Under the pieces are notes generated by a model that was given only the letters and a program-made list of their open reading frames with translations, ran no database searches and was not told where the DNA came from. From positions 1-53,022 of the forward strand of contig NZ_SMKX01000045.1 of the NCBI RefSeq assembly GCF_004349055.1: a stretch of DNA of 53,022 nt, written 5' to 3'. A program made the position numbers and the translations under genes. Source of the stretch: Kribbella antibiotica. Its GTDB lineage: Bacteria; Actinomycetota; Actinomycetes; Propionibacteriales; Kribbellaceae. Positions 42,301 to 52,371 of this stretch are shown piece after piece. Positions within the stretch are counted from its first letter, which is position 1; each line of letters opens with the position of its first letter.

Positions 42301-45300
42301 CACCGAGACGGGAGTTGATGTCGTCTCGACACCATCGAGGCGCAGGCTGTTCGCACGGCGGCTGCCGACGACGCGGTGGGTGAGCATGGTTTGGAACAGG
42401 GGGTTCCGGCCAACGGAGCGCTCGGTGCCCAGCGCACGAATGATTTCCTCGAAGGGCGCGGCCTGATGCTCGAACCCGCCGAGTACCGATCGTCTGGTGT
42501 ACTGCAGAACCTCGGCGATCGAGTCCCCGGCGTGGAATCGATGGCGGATCGGCAACGTGTTCACGAAGTATCCGACCAGCTCTTCCAGACCGTCCTCGGT
42601 GCGGCCGCCGACCGGTGAGCCGATCAGCACGTCCGTCCCGGCGCCCAACGCCGAGACGGTCAACGCGGTCGCGGCCTGCAGAGTCATGAACATGCTCACG
42701 CCGTGCGCATCCGCAACCTGACGCAGGCCGGTCACCACCTGTGGGTGGATGCTGAAGCGCAGATCCGCACCGCGGTGGGTCGGCGCGGCCGGTCGAGGCC
42801 GGTCCAGCGTGATCGTGGACTCCTCGGGCGCATCCGCGAGGACGTCACGCCAATAGGCGAGATGTTCGAAAAGTGGTGAACGCGTATCCGAGGCTGTGCC
42901 CAGGACGTCGCGCTGCCAGATCGCGTAGTCCGCGTACTGCGCCGGTAGCGGAGTCCATCCCGGCTCCTGCCCCGCGGCCCGCGCCTGATAGGCAGTCGAC
43001 AGATCGCCCAGCAGCGACGGGAACGACCATTCGTCCACCGCGTGGTGATGGACGGCGACAACGAATACCCAGTCGTTGTCGCCCGCGTGGAGCAGCGCGA
43101 CCCGGATCGGGAGATCGATCGCCAGATCGAACCCGGCCCGCACCACCGCGTCCACCCGCGTATCCACGCTCGTGACGTCGTACTCGACGAGCATTGAGAG
43201 CCGGTCGGCCGCCTCTTTCGCCGGTACGACGACCTGGCTCAGCGTGCCGTTGTTCTCCACCAAGAGTGTGCGCAGTGCCTCGTGCCGAGACACCACGTCC
43301 CGGACCGCCGTGGCCAGGACGTCAGGATCCAGATCGCCCCGCAAACGCAGGACCACCGGCACCACGTACCGCCCACCCGGCGTACCGAGCTGATCGATCA
43401 GCCAGAGTGCTTGTTGCCCGTAGGAGACAGGGAGGACGGCTGGGCGGGGTAGTTCCCCGATTCGTGTCGAGGGTGTCCCGGTGTTGGCGTCGGCGATGCG
43501 GGCGAGTTCGCTGATGCGTGGATGGTCGAAGACGTCGCGCAAGGTCAGTGCGGTGCCGAGGAGTGCGTTAGTGCGGGCGACGACGCGGGCGGCGAGGAGG
43601 GAGTGTCCGCCGAGGCGGAAGAAGTCGGTGTCGATGCCGAGCTCGGTATCGAGGTGGAGTACGTCGCGGAAGATGTCGGCGAGGGTGATCTCGGTGTGGG
43701 TTTGCGGAGCCCGGCTGTCGGTGCTGCCCGCGGTGAGGTCTGGTTGTGGGAGGGCGCGGCGGTCCAGTTTCCCGTTAGGGGTAACGGGGAATCGGTCCAG
43801 GTGGGTGTAGGTGGTGGGGACCATGTAGTCCGGGAGCGATCGTTCGAGGTGCTCGCGCAATTCATCGGTCGGCACCTCGTCCCCGGTCGTGTAGGCGGCG
43901 AGGTATTTCCCGCCGGCGGGGTGGTCCAGTGCGATGATCGCCGCACCCGACACGGCTGGGTGTTGTTCGAGGACGGAGCGGATCTCGGCGGGTTCGATGC
44001 GGTTTCCGCGGATCTTGACTTGGTCGTCGCTGCGGCCGAGATATTCGAGCTGTCCTTGGGCGTTCCAGCGCACGAGGTCGCCGGTGCGGTAGAGCCTGGT
44101 GCCGTCTTCACCGGCTACGAAGCGTTGAGCGGTGAGGGCCGGGTTGCCGATGTAGCCGTCGGCGAGTTGGACGCCGCCGAGGTAGAGCTCGCCTGTTGCT
44201 CCGGCAGGAACCGGGTGCAGCCAGGTGTCGAGGACGTGTGCGGTGGTGTTGGCGACCGGGGCGCCGATCTCAAGGGGTCCGGTGGTGGCGTCGCCGGTGA
44301 CTTCGGTGGAGCCGTAGAAGTTGTGCAGTTCTGCTTGTGGTGCGGCGGTTCGCGAACTGTTCGCGGTGGCCTGGACCAGTGGTTCGCCGGAGGAGATCCA
44401 GTGCCGGACGGTGGCCAACGCGGTGGGTGCGTCGTGGTGCCGGACGAGGACGTCGGCGAGGCTGGGCACGGTCAGCAGATGGGTGACTCGGTGCCGGGCG
44501 ATCGTGTCGAGCAGAGCGGCTGGGTCTTGGGCGGTTTCGGTCGGTACGACGACGATTCGGGTGCCGGCGATCAGTGGCCCGAACAACTCGGTCACGGCGT
44601 CGACGAAACCGACACCGCTCTTTGACATCGCCACGTCGTCCGGCCTGTAGCCCAGTAGGCGTTGGCCCCACGCGAGGCGGTTCACGAGTGCGCGGTGGGC
44701 GACGGCGACGCCCTTTGGATTGCCCGTCGTCCCCGAGGTGAAGATGACGACCGCAGCGTCGAGATCGTTCAGCGGCCGGGCCAGAACGGGAGCGGTTTTC
44801 GCGCCCTTGGCCAGGCGTTCCTGCGCTTCGGCGATGTACTCGTCGGTGATCACCACGGCGGGTGCGGCGGCGTGGAGGATGTGTTCGATGCGTTCCGCGG
44901 GGTATTCCGGATCGATCGGCACATAGGCCGCTCCGGCGCGCAGTACGCCGGCCAGTGCTACGACAAGGTCGACCGAGCGGGTCATCGCGACGGCGACCCG
45001 GTCTCCGACCTGTACGCCGTCCTCGACCAGGTGGTGGGCGAAAGCGTTGACCCGTTCGTCGAACTGGCGGTACGTAAGTTCGGTGCCATGAGCAACAATC
45101 GCGACCGAGTCCGGGCTTGCTGCCACCTGTCGGCGTACCAGCTCGTCAACAGTCGCGCCGGAAACCTCGAGCGCTTCGCCCTGTGCCCAGGACGGATCCG
45201 GGCCGTCGGTGTCGGGTGTGAGCCTGGTGCTTGCTTGGTGCAGGGTCTGGGTGGGGGAGCCGTCGAGGACCGTGGTGAGGAAGCGGCCGAGTCGGTCGGC

Positions 45301-46506
45301 GTGCGCGATTGGGTCGCCGGCGGTGGATCCGCTGGACAGGTCCAGCCGGATTCCGGTGTCGCGGGTGCGGTGGATGACGAGGTCGAGTGAACCGACCGGG
45401 CCACTGCTGACTCGCTCGGTGATCACACCGGTGTCGCCCAGGCGCGGTGCCGACTCGAAGAGTTTGATGTTGATCGTCGGCAGCGCGAGATAGGACGCCT
45501 GGCCGCCGGGCCAGGTGCGGGCTATCTGGTGGTCTTCGGCAGTGGTGTGCCGCCGGGCAGTCTTCAACTGCTCTGCGACGGTTTCGAGGACGTTCTGGAT
45601 TGTGTGGTGTGGGCTGATGCTGGTGGCGATCGGGATCGCTCTGGAGATTGCGCTGGGTGTTTTCAGCGCTTCGCGATCGTCGCGCAGCATCAGCGGGACC
45701 CGGACCGCGACGTAGTCACGACCGTCGGCAAGAGCGGTGTAGACGCCCCACAAGGCGATCAGGGCATCGGTCCAGGAAACCCGCGCGGCGCGGGCGAATT
45801 GCTGGACTCTCGGATAGAGGTCGTCAGGGATCGGGACGGCAACCGGCAGGCTGGAGGAGGCGAAGAGCCCGGCGACGTCTTCGACGTTCTCGTGGCCGGC
45901 GTTCTCGATCGCGAGGACGCCGTTCCAGTACGCGACGTCTGCCGCCGCCTCGGCAGTGTCAGGCCGCTCGGTCTCCAGGACGTTCTTCAAGTCGCCGAAC
46001 CAGCGGTCCGGGACCGGCTCGCCGGCTTGGGTCGCGGTGTAGACGTCGGCGACGCGGCGGATGAAGAGGAAGATGCTGTAGCCGTCGACGAGCAGGATGC
46101 TGGTGACCAGGATCCAGGCCCAGGTCCCGTCGGCGCGGCGGACCAGTGTCGAGGTTGTCGCGGGCTCTCCGGCGGCGGCCGTCCCGGCGAGTTGTTCGCG
46201 GGCCAGGGCCCGGACCTGGGCGTCGTCCTGGCCGGTGTCGATGATCTCGGTCGGGAGCGTCGTGGTGGTGTCGACGTACTGGAACGGGACGCCGTCGTCG
46301 TCGCCGAAACGGGCCCGGAGCGTATCGGTCTCGGCGAAGACCGCGCTGACCGAGGACGCGAGCAGGATCGGGTCGATCGGGCCGTCCAGCCAGATCAGCC
46401 GGCCCGCGCAGAACACCGAGGACTCAGGAGCGAGGCTTCGCGCTACCCAGTTGCCTCGCTGGCTCGCGGTCAGCTGCAAACGATCATGAGCCGTCAACGG
46501 AAGCAC
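39352..46506 (-). CDS. Bimodular NRPS (C-A-T-C-A-T-E*), beta-Ala- and Ser-activating, no thioesterase
   Basis: About 2,384 residues. Domains: C1 1-430 (SILLVDG in place of HHxxxDG); A1 445-930; T1 935-1010 (GGHSL); C2 1020-1475 (HHHAVDE); A2 1490-1970; T2 1975-2045 (GGDSI, the type that precedes epimerases); degenerate epimerase-like end 2055-2386 with HAGTVDR where the HH motif should be. Hand-read codes are A1 VDTLISFGDK (beta-Ala-like) and A2 DVWHFSLVDK, a textbook serine code. No TE, so the chain must pass to the large NRPS or be released in trans. The second GTG (46506) is preferred because AGAAGG lies 6 bp upstream; the first is at 46512. Its start lies inside the end of the ATPase gene. 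Confidence 0.93.
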   Translation of the reverse strand: MLPLTAHDRLQLTASQRGNWVARSLAPESSVFCAGRLIWLDGPIDPILLASSVSAVFAETDTLRARFGDDDGVPFQYVDTTTTLPTEIIDTGQDDAQVRALAREQLAGTAAAGEPATTSTLVRRADGTWAWILVTSILLVDGYSIFLFIRRVADVYTATQAGEPVPDRWFGDLKNVLETERPDTAEAAADVAYWNGVLAIENAGHENVEDVAGLFASSSLPVAVPIPDDLYPRVQQFARAARVSWTDALIALWGVYTALADGRDYVAVRVPLMLRDDREALKTPSAISRAIPIATSISPHHTIQNVLETVAEQLKTARRHTTAEDHQIARTWPGGQASYLALPTINIKLFESAPRLGDTGVITERVSSGPVGSLDLVIHRTRDTGIRLDLSSGSTAGDPIAHADRLGRFLTTVLDGSPTQTLHQASTRLTPDTDGPDPSWAQGEALEVSGATVDELVRRQVAASPDSVAIVAHGTELTYRQFDERVNAFAHHLVEDGVQVGDRVAVAMTRSVDLVVALAGVLRAGAAYVPIDPEYPAERIEHILHAAAPAVVITDEYIAEAQERLAKGAKTAPVLARPLNDLDAAVVIFTSGTTGNPKGVAVAHRALVNRLAWGQRLLGYRPDDVAMSKSGVGFVDAVTELFGPLIAGTRIVVVPTETAQDPAALLDTIARHRVTHLLTVPSLADVLVRHHDAPTALATVRHWISSGEPLVQATANSSRTAAPQAELHNFYGSTEVTGDATTGPLEIGAPVANTTAHVLDTWLHPVPAGATGELYLGGVQLADGYIGNPALTAQRFVAGEDGTRLYRTGDLVRWNAQGQLEYLGRSDDQVKIRGNRIEPAEIRSVLEQHPAVSGAAIIALDHPAGGKYLAAYTTGDEVPTDELREHLERSLPDYMVPTTYTHLDRFPVTPNGKLDRRALPQPDLTAGSTDSRAPQTHTEITLADIFRDVLHLDTELGIDTDFFRLGGHSLLAARVVARTNALLGTALTLRDVFDHPRISELARIADANTGTPSTRIGELPRPAVLPVSYGQQALWLIDQLGTPGGRYVVPVVLRLRGDLDPDVLATAVRDVVSRHEALRTLLVENNGTLSQVVVPAKEAADRLSMLVEYDVTSVDTRVDAVVRAGFDLAIDLPIRVALLHAGDNDWVFVVAVHHHAVDEWSFPSLLGDLSTAYQARAAGQEPGWTPLPAQYADYAIWQRDVLGTASDTRSPLFEHLAYWRDVLADAPEESTITLDRPRPAAPTHRGADLRFSIHPQVVTGLRQVADAHGVSMFMTLQAATALTVSALGAGTDVLIGSPVGGRTEDGLEELVGYFVNTLPIRHRFHAGDSIAEVLQYTRRSVLGGFEHQAAPFEEIIRALGTERSVGRNPLFQTMLTHRVVGSRRANSLRLDGVETTSTPVSVGAVKTDLDLDIFDSHTELSGRLAYATDLFDDTTAERFVTVLKSALAAIAADPNARIGDLGLLPAPEMRQLDAWSRGEPVEVPEATLDELVRRQAAASPDAVAVIADDGTELTYSQFDARVNALAHRLVEKGVQVGDRVAVALPRSTDLVVALTGVLRAGAAYVPIDPDYPAERVKHILADATPRVVIDDEFVQQHFDAGVVDPPQLSRPLLPTDAAYVIFTSGTTGRPKGVQINHQAIVNRLCWMRDDYQVGTADRVLLKTPFTFDVSVWEFFLPLITGAVVVVAKDGGHKDPQYLLEAIDRHAVTVTHFVPSMLQAFLASSPDKSSVASVRRVFCSGEALPVSPAADAVALFENAEVHNLYGPTEAAVDVTAHPVVGVDAVSVPIGGPVANTMTRVLDAWLRPVPVGVAGELYLGGVQLADGYVARAGLTASRFVAADDGARLYRTGDVVQWNTQGQLEYLGRGDDQVKIRGNRIELGEISAVLEQHPAVSGTAVVALDNPAGGKYLAAYVITDAEDAALREHLAQSLPDYMVPATFVRLDRFPVTANGKLDRRALPQPDLGAGAADGRAPETETEIALAGIFRDVLHLDIDLGVDSDFFRVGGDSISAARLVASAREHGLTFSLPDVFVQRTIGALSALVEPPVPAAGPVLIPTPAALERLREADAALDEYVFTELINVRTTELIVSEFRSLVATTDALRLSVDATSRRLWFTYLLPPEAAEPQTVELDAESNLRSAAVELVDISAGRPAALAYTQTAAVLAVHAGTVDRASLHRLAEALRQSASGGVALVPALEAVEAAGDAMTTDSLDRWKSLLARAQPIEEDTFASGNVSGFRWDSPLAEDVASKAIRDALRSTGIVVIDEEVPLTPDGNPIGPFTAAATIALDEPEPTRTAELALLRYHNKTGRRALRRTPSPAVLLTRVYDGGSPGTEGTEQLYRAVIRYHLAPDSTTITFLGFADSVVTELREALSRASFRLGF
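43390..44760 (-). repeat. Intragenic NRPS repeat (beta-Ala module of the second NRPS)
   Basis: Long near-identical runs with 29700-31060, for example the A-domain core around 44160-44340 against 30460-30630. Boundaries are approximate. Confidence 0.7.
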
Positions 46507-47353
46507 GCTCACCCTTCTTGAAGTGCGCCGGGCGTTCGCGGCCCAGCGGTACGACGGACGGCGTACCGGCGACTGGGTCGGGGACGACGAGGCAGCGCAG
46601 TCCGAAGACCTCGTGGACGAGGTCGGCGGTCACGATCTCCGCCGGTGCGCCTTCGGCGACGATGTGGCCGTCCTTCATGGCGATCAGGTGAGTGCCGTAG
46701 CGGGCGGCCTGGTTCAAGTCGTGCAGTACGGCGACCAGGGTGTGGCCGACGTGATGCAGGTCGGTGAACAGTTCCATCAGCTCGATCTGATGGGTGATGT
46801 CGAGGAAGGTGGTCGGCTCGTCGAGCAGCATGATGTCGGTGTGCTGGGCGAGCGCCATGGCTACCCACACCCGCTGGCGCTGACCACCCGACAACTCGTC
46901 CACCAGACGGCCGGACAGGTCGGTGACTGCCGTTTGTTTCATCGCCCGTACGACGGCCTTCTCGTCGGCCTCGGTCCACTGCCGGGCGAACCCTTGATGC
47001 GGGTACCGGCCCCGGGCCACCAGGTCGGCCACGGTGATGCCGTCGGGGGCGATGGAGGACTGCGGCAGCAGACCGACCCGCCGGGCCACCTCCTTGGTCT
47101 TGAAGGAGTTGATGTCGGCACCGTCCAGAACGACCTGCCCGGCCGACGGTTTCAGCAGCCGGGACAGACCGCGGAGCAGGGTGGACTTGCCGCACGCGTT
47201 CGGACCCACGATCACTGTGAACGACTCGTTGGGGATCGCCACCGACAGCTCTCGGGAGATGACGCGTTTGTCGTAGCCGATCGTCGCCGACTCCACGTGC
47301 AGTCGTGAGCCACCGGAGGATGTCGTCAGACCGTTGGCGGTGTGGGTGGTCAC
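46484..47353 (-). CDS. Ferric-siderophore ABC transporter, ATPase (FepC/FecE-like)
   Basis: 289 residues, GTG start overlapping the stop of the upstream permease (GTGA). Walker [11 protein letters not shown]-loop LLPQSS, signature [17 protein letters not shown], Walker [13 protein letters not shown] and H-loop [12 protein letters not shown] are all intact. It powers uptake through the two FecCD permeases. Its last 23 bases overlap the preferred NRPS start, linking uptake and synthesis in one operon. Confidence 0.95.
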   Translation of the reverse strand: MTTHTANGLTTSSGGSRLHVESATIGYDKRVISRELSVAIPNESFTVIVGPNACGKSTLLRGLSRLLKPSAGQVVLDGADINSFKTKEVARRVGLLPQSSIAPDGITVADLVARGRYPHQGFARQWTEADEKAVVRAMKQTAVTDLSGRLVDELSGGQRQRVWVAMALAQHTDIMLLDEPTTFLDITHQIELMELFTDLHHVGHTLVAVLHDLNQAARYGTHLIAMKDGHIVAEGAPAEIVTADLVHEVFGLRCLVVPDPVAGTPSVVPLGRERPAHFKKGERASVDGS

Positions 47354-48399
47354 AGGCGTCTCCTGGCTTCGGTGATCAGCAGCCAGCCGAGGTAGCCGCC
47401 GCCGAGGATGACGGTGACGATGCCGACCGGCAACGGTGTTGGTGCGACGTGCTGGGCGAGGTAGTCCGCCGCCAGACAGAGCAGCGCGCCCACCAAGGCG
47501 GCGGGAGCCAGGGTGATCCCGGCAGTGCGGGTGAGCCGACGTCCGATCTGCGGCGCGACCAGCGAGATGAACGCGATCGGGCCCGACGCAGCGGTGACCG
47601 TTGCCGTCAACGCCACCCCCAGCAGGATCAGCCCGAGACGAACCGCTGAGACCCGCACTCCCTGGGCTGCGGCCGCATCGTCGCCCAGCTCCAACTGCCG
47701 CATCGGCCGGCTCGACATCGCTGCCAGCAGCAGCAGTACGGCGATGCATGCGCCACCGACGGCGACCTGCGGCCAGGAGACGCCGTTGAGTGACCCGGCA
47801 CCCCAGGTCGCAGCGGCCATTGCCTGATCAAGATCGGCTTTGAGGATCAGCCAGGTGTTGAACGAGCCGAGCATCGACGAGATGCCGATGCCCACGATGA
47901 TCAAGCGGAACCCTTGCACACCTCGCCGGTAAGCGATCAGATACACGGCGAGGGCCGTAGCGACTCCGCCGATCAGTGCTCCGCCGACCAACTGCCAGTA
48001 GGTGCCGTTGATGAGCAGGATCACGATCAGTGCGCCGGTGTACGAGCCCTGCGAGAAGCCGATGATGCCGGGGTCGGCGAGCGGGTTGCGCAGTGTCGAC
48101 TGGAAGACAGCGCCGCTCACCCCCAGCGCAGCACCGAACACCAGCGCCGCCACGACGCGGGGGAGCCGCCACTCGACCACGATGTCGCGGACGAGCCCGG
48201 TTGTCTGACCAGTCAGCGCGGAGACGACCTCTCCTGGACTGAGCTGGAACGAGCCGGTCATCAGCGCGAGCACCGCCGTACCGGCGACTGCCAGGGCGAG
48301 AACCGAGCAGACGATGACCGAGCGCCACTCAAGCCGTACGGCGACTCTCTGGCGCCGCAGCACCAGCACCCGCCGCCCGAAGTCCACGCGTGCGCTCAT
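47350..48399 (-). CDS. FecCD-family ferric-siderophore permease, second subunit
   Basis: 349 residues with about nine or ten TM segments. FecCD/BtuC signatures include RLPRVVAALVFGAALGVSGAVFQ, TLRNPLADPGIIGFSQG, AAQGVRVSAVRL (ATPase-coupling helix) and GPIAFISLVAPQIGRRL, with LPVGIVTVILGGGYLGWLL at the end. Coupled by ATGA to the other permease and by GTGA to the ATPase. It forms the inner-membrane channel as a heterodimer. Confidence 0.94.
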   Translation of the reverse strand: MSARVDFGRRVLVLRRQRVAVRLEWRSVIVCSVLALAVAGTAVLALMTGSFQLSPGEVVSALTGQTTGLVRDIVVEWRLPRVVAALVFGAALGVSGAVFQSTLRNPLADPGIIGFSQGSYTGALIVILLINGTYWQLVGGALIGGVATALAVYLIAYRRGVQGFRLIIVGIGISSMLGSFNTWLILKADLDQAMAAATWGAGSLNGVSWPQVAVGGACIAVLLLLAAMSSRPMRQLELGDDAAAAQGVRVSAVRLGLILLGVALTATVTAASGPIAFISLVAPQIGRRLTRTAGITLAPAALVGALLCLAADYLAQHVAPTPLPVGIVTVILGGGYLGWLLITEARRRL

Positions 48400-49442
48400 A
48401 GCCCGCTCGCTTTCTTCTGCCGCACCAGCGCGATGAGCACGGGGGCACCGACGAAGGCAGTGACGATGCCGACGGGAATCTCGCCGGGCCGCATCACGAC
48501 CCGCCCGAGAATGTCGGAGGCCAGCAGCAGGCTGGGAGCCAGCACCACGCTGTAGGCGAAGATCCAGCGCTGGTGCGGGCCGACGATCCAGCGCGCGACA
48601 TGCGGGACCATCAGCCCGACGAAGCCGATCGGCCCGGCGATCGCCGTACCGCCGCCGGCGAGCAGGGTCAGCGCGATGATCGCGAGGATCCGGGTGCGGA
48701 TCAGCTGGACGCCTTGGGCGACGGCCAGCTCGTCACCGAGGGCCATGGCGTTGAGTGGGCCGGATACGGCGAAGGCAAGGATGAGCGCGACCGCGAAGAA
48801 CGGCAGCAGCGGCCACACCAGGTCGAGCGGGCGGCTCACGATCGAACCGGCGTTCCAGGATCGCATCGCGTCGAAGGCGTCCGGGTTGGTCAGCTCGAGG
48901 GCCGAACCGGCACCACCGAGCACCGCGCCGACGCAGACCCCGGCGAGAACCATCATCACCGGCGACTGGCCGCGCCGGGTCGAACCGAGGGCGAGCACCA
49001 TCAGGGTGACGATCAGCGCGCCGGCAAAGGCGAACCACATGTAGCTCTGGATGTCGCGGATTCCGAGCAGCCCAACGGCGACTGTGACCGCGAAGGAGGC
49101 GCCTGCGTTCACTCCGAGGATGCCCGGATCGGCCAGCGGGTTCCGGGTCAGGGCCTGGATCAACGCACCGCCGACGCCAAGCGCCATACCGACAACCAAC
49201 CCGACGATGGTGCGCGGCAGGCGGAAGTCCCGGATCGCGAACTGATCGATGTCGTTCGACGGATGGAACAAGGCATTCCACACCACAGTGGGTGAAATGG
49301 CCGTTGACCCGATCATGATGCTTGCCACCAGCAACGCCAGGAGCACGACGAGCGCGACGACCAGGCCGATCAGTCGACGCCGCGATCCGGACACCGTGAC
49401 GGTGCCCGGATCGCTGGGTCGACGCAGGGTAAGAGCTGTCAC
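48396..49442 (-). CDS. FecCD-family ferric-siderophore permease, first subunit
   Basis: 348 residues from a GTG at 49442 that overlaps the stop of the binding-protein gene (GTGA). An upstream in-frame extension is only the antisense-free shadow of the lipoprotein gene. Signatures: RDFRLPRTIVGLVVGMALGVGGALIQ, TRNPLADPGILGVNAGAS, VAQGVQLIRTRI and GPIGFVGLMVPHVARW, with EIPVGIVTAFVGAPVLIALVR at the end. Partner of the downstream FecCD protein. Confidence 0.94.
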   Translation of the reverse strand: MTALTLRRPSDPGTVTVSGSRRRLIGLVVALVVLLALLVASIMIGSTAISPTVVWNALFHPSNDIDQFAIRDFRLPRTIVGLVVGMALGVGGALIQALTRNPLADPGILGVNAGASFAVTVAVGLLGIRDIQSYMWFAFAGALIVTLMVLALGSTRRGQSPVMMVLAGVCVGAVLGGAGSALELTNPDAFDAMRSWNAGSIVSRPLDLVWPLLPFFAVALILAFAVSGPLNAMALGDELAVAQGVQLIRTRILAIIALTLLAGGGTAIAGPIGFVGLMVPHVARWIVGPHQRWIFAYSVVLAPSLLLASDILGRVVMRPGEIPVGIVTAFVGAPVLIALVRQKKASGL

Positions 49443-50431
49443 TTCTTGGCGGGGAGGGTTGCCAGCGCCTTGCCGAGTGAGCCCAGGTACCGCAGAACGG
49501 CGCCGTACGAGTTGTTGCCGGGGCAGAAGACACCGAGCGCGTGACCCGACGTCACTAGCGGCAGTGCCTTCCAGGTGTTGGTGTCGACCACCGGCGCGAA
49601 GACCGTGGTCGGCTGGCCCTTGTCGTCGGCGGGGTAGGTGATCACGTCGTACTGGGACGACAGCTTGGTGAGCTGCTCGAACGGCAGGGACGTGTAGGCC
49701 AGCGGGTCCTTGCCTGCAGGCGCCTGGGGGTAGTTGAAGCCGATGTCGTCCTGGGCGATCTCGACGCAGCCGATGTCCCCGACGACGTACGTCCCGGGAT
49801 CGGAGTTGGAGTAGCGATCGAGGTTGACGAACTTGGTGGTCTTGATGAGCTCCGCGTAGGTCTGCTTCATCTTGGCGACCTGGCTCTCGTACTCCGCCTT
49901 CTGCCGGGTGAGCGAGTCCTTCACGTTGCCGGCGTCCGCGATCCCTTCGGCGATCGCCTTCCACTCGGTGTCGAGGCCCCAGAAGACGGTCGGGGCGATC
50001 GTCGTGAGTTGCTTCTCCATCTTCTTGAACTCGGCATCGGGGATCTGGACCAGGATGAGGTCCGGCTTGAGGGCGGCGACCTTCTCGAGGTCCACCTCGC
50101 CGCCGACGTCCGTGGCCTTCTTGTACGTTTCCTGCTGGTCGGCCGGCAACAAGCTGAGTTCGGAGGGGGCCACCCCGGTGACGCCCACCGGCGCGCCACC
50201 CATGTCGATGAACGGCAGGTCCGTGTTGCCGATCGTGACGACCCGCTGCGGGGCGGCCGGGACCACGATGTCGCCGTTGCCGGCCTTGACGGTGTGCGTC
50301 GTGGCGGCGTTGCCGCCGGGCTTGGCGCCGGGCTTGTCCTCGGCGCCGCCGCAGGCGGTGAGGGCGAGCGTGAGGCTCAGGACCGCGGCGGTCACGGCCG
50401 CGCCGCGCCGTCCCAGGGGTGTCGTGCTCAT
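49439..50431 (-). CDS. Siderophore-binding lipoprotein (FepB/FhuD-like periplasmic-type receptor)
   Basis: 330 residues from ATG 50431, with AGGAAG upstream; the longer frame from 50500 lacks such a site. Lipoprotein signal peptide with lipobox LTAC, then a Gly/Lys-rich linker and a class III binding-protein domain: VVPAAPQRVVTIGN, ALKPDLILVQIP, VKDSLTRQKAEYESQVAKMKQ helix and NSYGAVLRYLGSLGKAL at the end. It captures the ferric siderophore outside the membrane and delivers it to the FecCD pair. First gene of the leftward operon, with an iron box about 115 bp upstream. Confidence 0.93.
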   Translation of the reverse strand: MSTTPLGRRGAAVTAAVLSLTLALTACGGAEDKPGAKPGGNAATTHTVKAGNGDIVVPAAPQRVVTIGNTDLPFIDMGGAPVGVTGVAPSELSLLPADQQETYKKATDVGGEVDLEKVAALKPDLILVQIPDAEFKKMEKQLTTIAPTVFWGLDTEWKAIAEGIADAGNVKDSLTRQKAEYESQVAKMKQTYAELIKTTKFVNLDRYSNSDPGTYVVGDIGCVEIAQDDIGFNYPQAPAGKDPLAYTSLPFEQLTKLSSQYDVITYPADDKGQPTTVFAPVVDTNTWKALPLVTSGHALGVFCPGNNSYGAVLRYLGSLGKALATLPAKK

Positions 50432-50543
50432 GGGTGTTTTTCTTCCTTTTCTGCTGCAGGGGAAACGAGGTTCGGCACCGCTCAGAGTGACGCCGCGCAT
50501 ACCCCGTGTCAGGTCCTTCCCCGTGGGGACCCATCGGAAGATA

Positions 50544-50562
50544 TTAGGTAACCCTTACCTTA
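50544..50562. promoter_or_regulatory. Iron box upstream of the uptake/NRPS operon
   Basis: On the minus strand it reads TAAGGTAAGGGTTACCTAA, about 15 of 19 matches to the iron-box consensus. It lies 113 bp before the lipoprotein start codon, in the promoter region of the five-gene-plus leftward operon. Confidence 0.8.
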
Positions 50563-50591
50563 AAAGCCAGCCATGCCCGGCCTGTTTTGGG

Positions 50592-52307
50592 TCACTTTGC
50601 AGCAAGGTGCAGACCGAGGAGGAAATGCAGGCCGTTCGGGGTGCCGATGCCGGTCGTGGTGTCGTAGCCCTTGGCGGTGACCAAGGTGCCCGGGCCCTGG
50701 TAGTCGAAGTACTCGAGACTCGGGGTGTAGTCGGCCGTGGCCGGGGTGTAGGCGACACGGTTCTGCTGGGGTGTCTTGGGCCCGAGCGGCAGGACGTCGC
50801 GGATCGCCGGAGTGCCGTGCAAGCGGTAGAGGACTGGGTTGATAAACCCGTACGACGTCCGCCGGCCCTGCTGGGCGCCCGCGATGAGGCCTGCGATCAC
50901 TGGGGTCGCCAGACTGGTGCCTGCGGTCGACTGGGTGACGTAGTGGCCGTCATCGTCGCTATGGCCGACCAGCATGCCGGTGTTGGGGTCGGCGATCGCA
51001 GAGATGTCAGGAGAGGCCCGGTTGACGTGTGTCTTGCCGTGGACCCGCACGTGCGACATCGACGCCGGTACGACGCCCTTCTGATAGGCGGGTTGCGCGA
51101 AGGTGAGGCTGGTGCCGCCGCCTGCTGCGGAGCCGCCGCCCAGGTCGTTCCACTTGCCGTCATCGAGCGAGACGGTGTTGTTCGACCAGCCGGTTTCGAA
51201 CACTCGCTCGTTGTGCGCGCCCAGGCCGAGTGTCGTGCCACCGACGGCAGTCGCGAACGGCTGCTCTCCAACCGCATCCAGGGTGGGGGCGTCGCCAGAG
51301 GCGAAGTACAGGCCGACACCTTCGGCGGCAGCCCGGAGTGTCAGTGCATGCAGGGTCTTTCCTGTTTCGCCGTCGCCGGGGATTCCCCACGAGTTGGAGA
51401 CGATCGTGGCGCTCGGCCGGTGGCCGTCTCCCAGCAGCACGCCGTGAACCGCGTTCAGTAGCCCCTCGTCCTCGTTGCAGCCGTTGCCGACGACCACCAG
51501 TTGCTTCGCGTCCGGTGCCATCGCGTAGACCGCCTGTGAGTCCATCTCGGTCTCGTCGTCGTACCGGGTGGCGCTGCGGGTGCTCGCGGTGGGACACGGG
51601 CGACCGACCGTCTGCTCCCGGTACTGGCCGCGCTTGAGCGGCGGCAGGTTGTTCCGTTTCGCCCACTCCTGCATGGTTTTCTGCATCGAGGTCCCGAACT
51701 GAAGCTCGGTCAGCGCGACGGTCTGACCCCGACCGCTGAAGGCGCGCGAGGCGCCGTACGCAGCACGTAGTTGCTTGGCGCTGTAGCCGCAGATCGGCAG
51801 CGCCGCCGTGGTCAGTCCCTTGTACGCCGGCTTGAAGCTCTGCATGTGCTCTGCCCAGTACTGCGAACACTGCGGTGTCTTTTTTCCTGAAGCCGCCGCA
51901 GCCAGCGCGCGCCTGCCGGTGCTTAGCCCGGTCACCGCTAGCACCTCAGCACCGAGCTCCGATGGCACGTTCGACACAGGTCCAGTTGCCGACACATAGT
52001 CCCGCCCACCACTGACCTGTACGTCGCTCAGCCCAGCAGCCGTTAACCGATCAGCCACCGCCTTAGCCGCGGCAGGAGTCGGCCCGAACCGAGCCGTGTA
52101 CTCGTTCGGACTCAAGTACTGATGGAACTGCGCACTACCCGGCGTAGACACAGCCATGGCAAACCGCTCAGCACCAGCCAGATCTGGCTTGAGCCACACC
52201 TGAACGCTCCGCGTCTCCACCGCCCGCACCACGCCCTGTCCAGGCACCCCCGCCGCCGCAACCGCCACAGCCGCGCAACTCACCAGTGTGACAACAGTCC
52301 TGAGCAC
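50592..52307 (-). CDS. Secreted sedolisin-type serine-carboxyl protease (S53, pro-kumamolisin-like)
   Basis: 571 residues. Signal peptide (about 1-29), N-terminal pro-domain (about 30-150: VWLKPDLAGAERFAMAVSTPGSAQFHQYLSPNEYTARFGPT) that keeps the enzyme inactive, then the S53 catalytic domain. The Glu/Asp pair of the Ser-Glu-Asp triad is in DDETEMDSQAVYAMAP, the oxyanion Asp in YFASGDAP and the nucleophile in STAGTSLATPVIAGL. S53 peptidases are secreted and work at low pH. It is upstream of the lipoprotein gene on the same strand, but a 160-bp gap and the iron box separate them. Confidence 0.9.
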   Translation of the reverse strand: MLRTVVTLVSCAAVAVAAAGVPGQGVVRAVETRSVQVWLKPDLAGAERFAMAVSTPGSAQFHQYLSPNEYTARFGPTPAAAKAVADRLTAAGLSDVQVSGGRDYVSATGPVSNVPSELGAEVLAVTGLSTGRRALAAAASGKKTPQCSQYWAEHMQSFKPAYKGLTTAALPICGYSAKQLRAAYGASRAFSGRGQTVALTELQFGTSMQKTMQEWAKRNNLPPLKRGQYREQTVGRPCPTASTRSATRYDDETEMDSQAVYAMAPDAKQLVVVGNGCNEDEGLLNAVHGVLLGDGHRPSATIVSNSWGIPGDGETGKTLHALTLRAAAEGVGLYFASGDAPTLDAVGEQPFATAVGGTTLGLGAHNERVFETGWSNNTVSLDDGKWNDLGGGSAAGGGTSLTFAQPAYQKGVVPASMSHVRVHGKTHVNRASPDISAIADPNTGMLVGHSDDDGHYVTQSTAGTSLATPVIAGLIAGAQQGRRTSYGFINPVLYRLHGTPAIRDVLPLGPKTPQQNRVAYTPATADYTPSLEYFDYQGPGTLVTAKGYDTTTGIGTPNGLHFLLGLHLAAK

Positions 52308-52371
52308 AATTCCTCCACGCTCCGCGATCGATCATCTACCGATCTATCACCCTAGGCTGCCGCCCCGGCCT

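Noticed and set aside
13021..50600. CRISPR array or phage/IS element within the cluster
   Set aside because: No regular short repeats with spacers, no transposase or integrase frames and no terminal inverted repeats were seen. The repeats present are NRPS module homologies.
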